Positions 56,007 to 61,771 of a stretch of DNA of 61,771 nucleotides are shown one piece after another (the stretch's first letter is position 1; every line of letters begins with the position of its first letter). Position numbers and translations under genes: made by a program. This stretch comes from Pseudoxanthomonas kaohsiungensis (GTDB lineage: Bacteria; Pseudomonadota; Gammaproteobacteria; Xanthomonadales; Xanthomonadaceae), in assembly GCF_010211765.1 (NCBI RefSeq), contig NZ_PDWO01000018.1, positions 1 through 61,771 on the forward strand. The letters are read 5' to 3'. The notes beneath the pieces are model-generated. The model was not told the DNA's origin and ran no database searches. It worked only from the letters and a program-made list of their open reading frames with translations.

Positions 56007-56869
56007 CGATCACCACGGCGGGGACGCTGGTACCGGTCGAGGACCTGGCTGCGGCGCTGGGCGATCCGGCGTTGCGCCTGGTCGACGCGCGCGCCGTGCT
56101 GGCGGACCCGGCCGCCGGGCGTGCGGCCTGGGAGGCCTCGCACCTGCCCGGCGCGGTACACGCCGACCTGGACCGCGACCTGTCCGACCACTCGGTGCCC
56201 GGGCAGGGCAGGCATCCCATGCCGTCGCCCGGCGACTTCGCGCGCCGCCTGGGCGAGTGGGGCATCGGGCCGCAGCACCGGGTGGTCGTCTACGACGCCA
56301 GCGACGGCAGCATGGCCGCCGCGCGATTCTGGTGGCTGTTGCGCCTGCTCGGCCATCGCCAGGTCGCGGTGCTCGACGGTGGCCTGGCGGCGTGGCGCGC
56401 GGCCGGCCTGCCCGAGACTGCGGCGGTCGAGCCGCCGCCGGCGTTGCCGCCCTATCCCGTTGCCGATTTCGACCGCAGCCGGATCGCCACCGCGGCCGAG
56501 GTCGAATCCAGGCTCGGCCAGGCGCCGGGCTGGCTGCTCGATGCGCGCGGCGGCGAGCGCTTCCGCGGCGAGGTCGAGCCGATCGACCCGGTCGCCGGGC
56601 ACATTCCCGGGGCCCTCAACCGTCCCTACACGCAGAACGTGGACGCGGGCCGTTTCCGCTCCGCCGAGGTCCTGCGCGCCGAGCTGCGAACGCTGCTCAA
56701 CGGCACCGATCCGTCGCAGGTGGTGCTCAGCTGCGGCTCGGGCGTGACCGCCTGCCACCTGCTGCTGGCGATGGAGCATGCCGGCCTGCACGGCGCCCGC
56801 GTCTATGCCGGCTCGTGGAGCGGCTGGATCGCCGATCCGTCGCGCCCGGTGGCGACCGGCGCGGCATGA
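56003..56869 (+). CDS. sseA: Sulfurtransferase, 3-mercaptopyruvate type (two rhodanese domains)
   Basis: 288 aa with tandem rhodanese domains. The N-terminal one is inactive (Asp in VVVYDASDGSMAAARFWW at the Cys position). The C-terminal one has the active loop CGSGVTACH, the CGSGVT type seen in mercaptopyruvate sulfurtransferases, unlike CRKGVT of thiosulfate sulfurtransferases. HIPGALNRPY and GSWSGW are conserved. The start overlaps the Nudix stop as ATGA, so the two are coupled. Length matches E. coli SseA (281). Confidence 0.9.
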   Translation: MTITTAGTLVPVEDLAAALGDPALRLVDARAVLADPAAGRAAWEASHLPGAVHADLDRDLSDHSVPGQGRHPMPSPGDFARRLGEWGIGPQHRVVVYDASDGSMAAARFWWLLRLLGHRQVAVLDGGLAAWRAAGLPETAAVEPPPALPPYPVADFDRSRIATAAEVESRLGQAPGWLLDARGGERFRGEVEPIDPVAGHIPGALNRPYTQNVDAGRFRSAEVLRAELRTLLNGTDPSQVVLSCGSGVTACHLLLAMEHAGLHGARVYAGSWSGWIADPSRPVATGAA

Positions 56870-56897
56870 CCGCCACATCACCTTCGAACGCGCCCCC

Positions 56898-57002
56898 GTA
56901 GAGCGGGGCTTGCCCCGCTGCTGTGGCGTCGCGCGCAGGGAGCGGTAGCAGCGGGGCGAGCCCCGCTCTACGACCAGAGCAGCGGGGCAAGCCCCGCTCT
57001 AC
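56898..57002. repeat. GTAG-type REP cluster, three units
   Basis: Units at 56898-56920 (forward), 56949-56971 and 56980-57002 (both inverted), between the convergent sulfurtransferase and enoyl-CoA-isomerase-like genes. The third unit ends right at the stop codon of the latter (57003). Confidence 0.9.
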
Positions 57003-57779
57003 TCACTTGCGCAGCTTTGCCAGCAGCGCGTGCAGGCCGGCCTGCGTGTCCGGCTCATACCAGGCCTCGACGAAGCGATCCAGGTGCAGGCGGTCCGGCT
57101 CCAGCGCCTGCACCAGGTCGGCGCGCGCCAGCGCGCGGGTCTGCAGCATCGGCGCACGCGGCAACCGCAGCAACGGCTCCAGCCAGGCGATCGCGCGCGG
57201 AACCACGTGTTCGGCGTCGGCCAGTTCGTCGACCAGCCCGATCCGCAGCGCCTCCTCGGCCGGGATCATGTCGCCGGCCACGAGCAGGCGTTCGGCGCGA
57301 TGCTGGCCGACCACCCGCCGCATGAGCTGTTGCGCGCCCTCCGGCACCGCGAGCCCGACCTGGGTTTCGTTCATGCCGATCGCGTAGGGCTTCTGCGGAT
57401 CGGTCGAGCGCGCCATCACCCGGTAGTCGCAGCACAGCGACAGCACGCAGCCGCCGGCGGGGGCATGGCCGGTGATCGCGGCCACCACCGGGATGCGCAG
57501 CGCGGCGAGCGTGCGCGCGGCGCCGAAGAACGCGCCCCAGGCGGCGTGCAGCGCGTGCCGGTCCTGGCCCAGCGACAGCAGGTGCGGGACGTCCAGGCCG
57601 GCGGAGAAGATGCCCGGCGCCCCGGACAGCACGACCGCCTCGGCCTCCCCGGACACCGCCGCATCCAGTGCGGCGATCAGGCCGCGGCACAGGCCCGGGT
57701 CGAGCGCGTTGACCGGCGGGCGGGCCAGCCGCACCTCGCGGATCCGGCCGTGGTCGATGGTCTGCACGTAGGTGTTCAT
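57003..57779 (-). CDS. Crotonase-family protein resembling delta3,delta2-enoyl-CoA isomerase (ECI1-like)
   Basis: 258 aa from the ATG at 57779. The oxyanion hole is present (FSAGLDV, GHAPAGGCVLSLCCDYRVM). The first hydratase Glu is Val here (GGCVLSL). The segment NETQVGLAVP matches the NETQLG motif of mitochondrial enoyl-CoA isomerase 1, which uses this single Glu to move a double bond. I therefore favour an isomerase for unsaturated fatty-acid oxidation over a hydratase. It is transcribed divergently from the copper-chaperone gene from an overlapping promoter. Confidence 0.82.
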   Translation of the reverse strand: MNTYVQTIDHGRIREVRLARPPVNALDPGLCRGLIAALDAAVSGEAEAVVLSGAPGIFSAGLDVPHLLSLGQDRHALHAAWGAFFGAARTLAALRIPVVAAITGHAPAGGCVLSLCCDYRVMARSTDPQKPYAIGMNETQVGLAVPEGAQQLMRRVVGQHRAERLLVAGDMIPAEEALRIGLVDELADAEHVVPRAIAWLEPLLRLPRAPMLQTRALARADLVQALEPDRLHLDRFVEAWYEPDTQAGLHALLAKLRK

Positions 57780-57812
57780 GTCCTGTCCGGTCGCGGCCTG
57801 CAGCGTGGCCGC

Positions 57813-57819
57813 TATCATA
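57813..57819. promoter_or_regulatory. Overlapping divergent -10 boxes
   Basis: The near-palindrome CTATCATAG (57812-57820) reads TATCAT on the plus strand (57813-57818) and TATGAT on the minus strand (57819-57814). The plus-strand ATG at 57825 begins six bases later, giving a leaderless transcript. The minus-strand gene would get a leader of about 28 nt. No clear -35 is seen either way. Confidence 0.55.
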
Positions 57820-57824
57820 GGCGC

Positions 57825-58283
57825 ATGCGCATCCGACCGATCCTGCTGGCCCTCCCGCTGCTGCTGCTCGCCCCGTCGGCATGGGCAGCGCCGGCGGCGT
57901 CGACGCCCAAGGCCGGGTGCCTCTCCATCGAGGATGGCTGGATCCGGCTGCCGCCGGCGCCGCGGCCGATGCTGGCCGGCTTCGGCCGCATCATCAACCG
58001 CTGCGCCGACGCACGCGAGCTGGTCGCGGTGCGCAGCCCGCGCTTCGGCGAGGTGTCCCTGCACGAGACGCGCATGGTCGACGGCGTCAGCCGGATGCGC
58101 GGGATCGAGCGCCTGCCTGTCGCCGCCGGCGGCGAAGCGGTGATGCAGCCCGGCGGGCTGCACCTGATGCTGATGCAGCCCGATGCGACCCTGGTCGAGG
58201 GCGAGCGCGTGCCGCTGGTGCTGGTGCTGGCCGATGGCGGCGAAGTGCCGGCGACGCTGGCGGTGCGCAAGACCGCGCCCTAG
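57825..58283 (+). CDS. PCu(A)C-family copper chaperone-like protein
   Basis: 152 aa. The signal peptide is cleaved near WAAPA (residue 22). The mature part is the cupredoxin-like DUF461/PCuAC domain. The copper motif is HETRMVDGVSRM, with His and Met ten residues apart, and later GGLHLMLM with the HxM pair. Family members bring Cu(I) to cytochrome oxidase CuA in the periplasm. Two extra Cys (AGC, NRC) may form a disulfide. No oxidase genes are adjacent. Translation probably starts on a leaderless mRNA. The 99 bp after the stop hold nothing I recognise. Confidence 0.85.
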   Translation: MRIRPILLALPLLLLAPSAWAAPAASTPKAGCLSIEDGWIRLPPAPRPMLAGFGRIINRCADARELVAVRSPRFGEVSLHETRMVDGVSRMRGIERLPVAAGGEAVMQPGGLHLMLMQPDATLVEGERVPLVLVLADGGEVPATLAVRKTAP

Positions 58284-58382
58284 GCGGCTAGGCGACATCC
58301 GGCGGGCCGGCGGGCGGGGTCGGCGCGGCCACCCCGAAGCCCTCCACCAGGGCCGGTGCCGGCTACGCGGCCCGCCGCGCGA

Positions 58383-58798
58383 TCAGGTCGAGGCGTTGCG
58401 GATGGCGTCGGGCAGCGGCGCGCTCTTGCCGGTCTGCGTATCCATCCACACGACGACGACATTCCCGTCGGAGTACAGCACGCGTTCGTCCTTCTGGTCG
58501 ACGATGCGGTGGCCGATGGTGACGCTGCTGTTGCCCAGGCGCTCGACGAACAGCTCCACGACGATGTCGTTGGGCCACACGATCGGCGCGCGGTAGTTGA
58601 CGTTGGTCGCGGCCACGACCGGGGCGATGCGGTCGGTCATCGACGCGCCAGGCACGCCGAGCATCCAGCGCACGCGTGCCTCCTCCAGGTAGGAGACGTA
58701 CTTGGCGTTGTTGACGTGGCCCATGGCGTCCATGTCGCGCCAGCGCACGCTCATGGGGATGCGGGCCAGCTGCTTGCGCGCGGCCGGGGAGGTATCGC

Positions 58799-58802
<4 letters not shown>
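58383..58802 (-). CDS. Acyl-CoA thioesterase, hot-dog fold (YbgC/FadM-like)
   Basis: 139 aa. The 4-hydroxybenzoyl-CoA-thioesterase signature is visible near the start: [23 protein letters not shown] in part, with the Asp of [10 protein letters not shown] as catalytic residue. It likely hydrolyses fatty acyl-CoA; the chain-length preference is unknown. Its ATG overlaps the uvrA stop (ATGA), so it is translated after uvrA on the same transcript. Confidence 0.88.
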
Positions 58803-61747
<2,945 letters not shown>

Positions 61748-61771
61748 CGGGCAGGGGGTCCGTTGGGGGGC

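Overview
The window is about 62 kb of high-GC chromosomal DNA from a gammaproteobacterium of the Xanthomonadaceae/Lysobacteraceae group (Lysobacter/Luteimonas/Stenotrophomonas-like). The evidence is the gene set and order (rpsB-tsf-pyrH-frr-uppS-cdsA-dxr-rseP, map-glnD-dapD-dapE), strong GC bias at third codon positions, GTAG-type intergenic palindromes like those of Stenotrophomonas, and several genes whose -10 box sits only 6 nt before the ATG. No phage, integron, CRISPR or insertion sequence is visible. Nearly all of it looks like core genome.

Layout. 1-9.6 kb (minus strand): the ribosomal protein S2 / EF-Ts / envelope-lipid cluster, with an HDOD-GGDEF signalling gene between tsf and pyrH. 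9.6-15.8 kb (minus): a six-gene chaperone-usher pilus operon of the spore-coat-U (Csu-like) type, with a frameshifted usher, behind a predicted sigma-54 promoter and upstream repeats. 15.9-22.1 kb (plus): map, glnD, dapD, an ArsC/Spx-like gene and dapE. 22.2-25.9 kb: a UbiB-family kinase gene (minus), then asnB (plus) behind an asparagine-rich leader peptide and a terminator/antiterminator pair, a complete-looking attenuator. 26-34.6 kb: an I78-type inhibitor lipoprotein, a penicillin-acylase-type amidase, bacterioferritin, a TPMT-like methyltransferase, parC, an SLC13-type transporter with TrkA-C domains and tRNA-Leu(CAG). 34.8-41.6 kb (plus): rnr, a GFA-family gene, rlmB and a large sensor diguanylate cyclase. 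41.6-44.4 kb (minus): rnt and a three-gene RiPP locus (EGKCG-repeat precursor, DUF692/MNIO enzyme, DUF2063 partner). 44.5-52.2 kb: the Pst phosphate system with two tandem pstS genes, and a divergent OprP-like porin, with Pho boxes at three promoters. 52.2-61.7 kb: nth, an unknown small gene, an enoyl-CoA hydratase, a degenerate FKBP, a DUF1289-Nudix fusion, a rhodanese, an enoyl-CoA-isomerase-like protein, a PCuAC-like copper chaperone, a thioesterase and uvrA.

The points most worth attention are: (1) the Asn-codon-rich leader ORF (23967-24065) with mutually exclusive hairpins in front of asnB; (2) the MNIO RiPP locus, whose precursor carries two EF-hands between blocks of EGKCG motifs; (3) the sigma-54 promoter with repeated upstream elements, and the single-base lesion in the usher gene; (4) families of short intergenic palindromes, two of which supply the stop codon of the gene before them.
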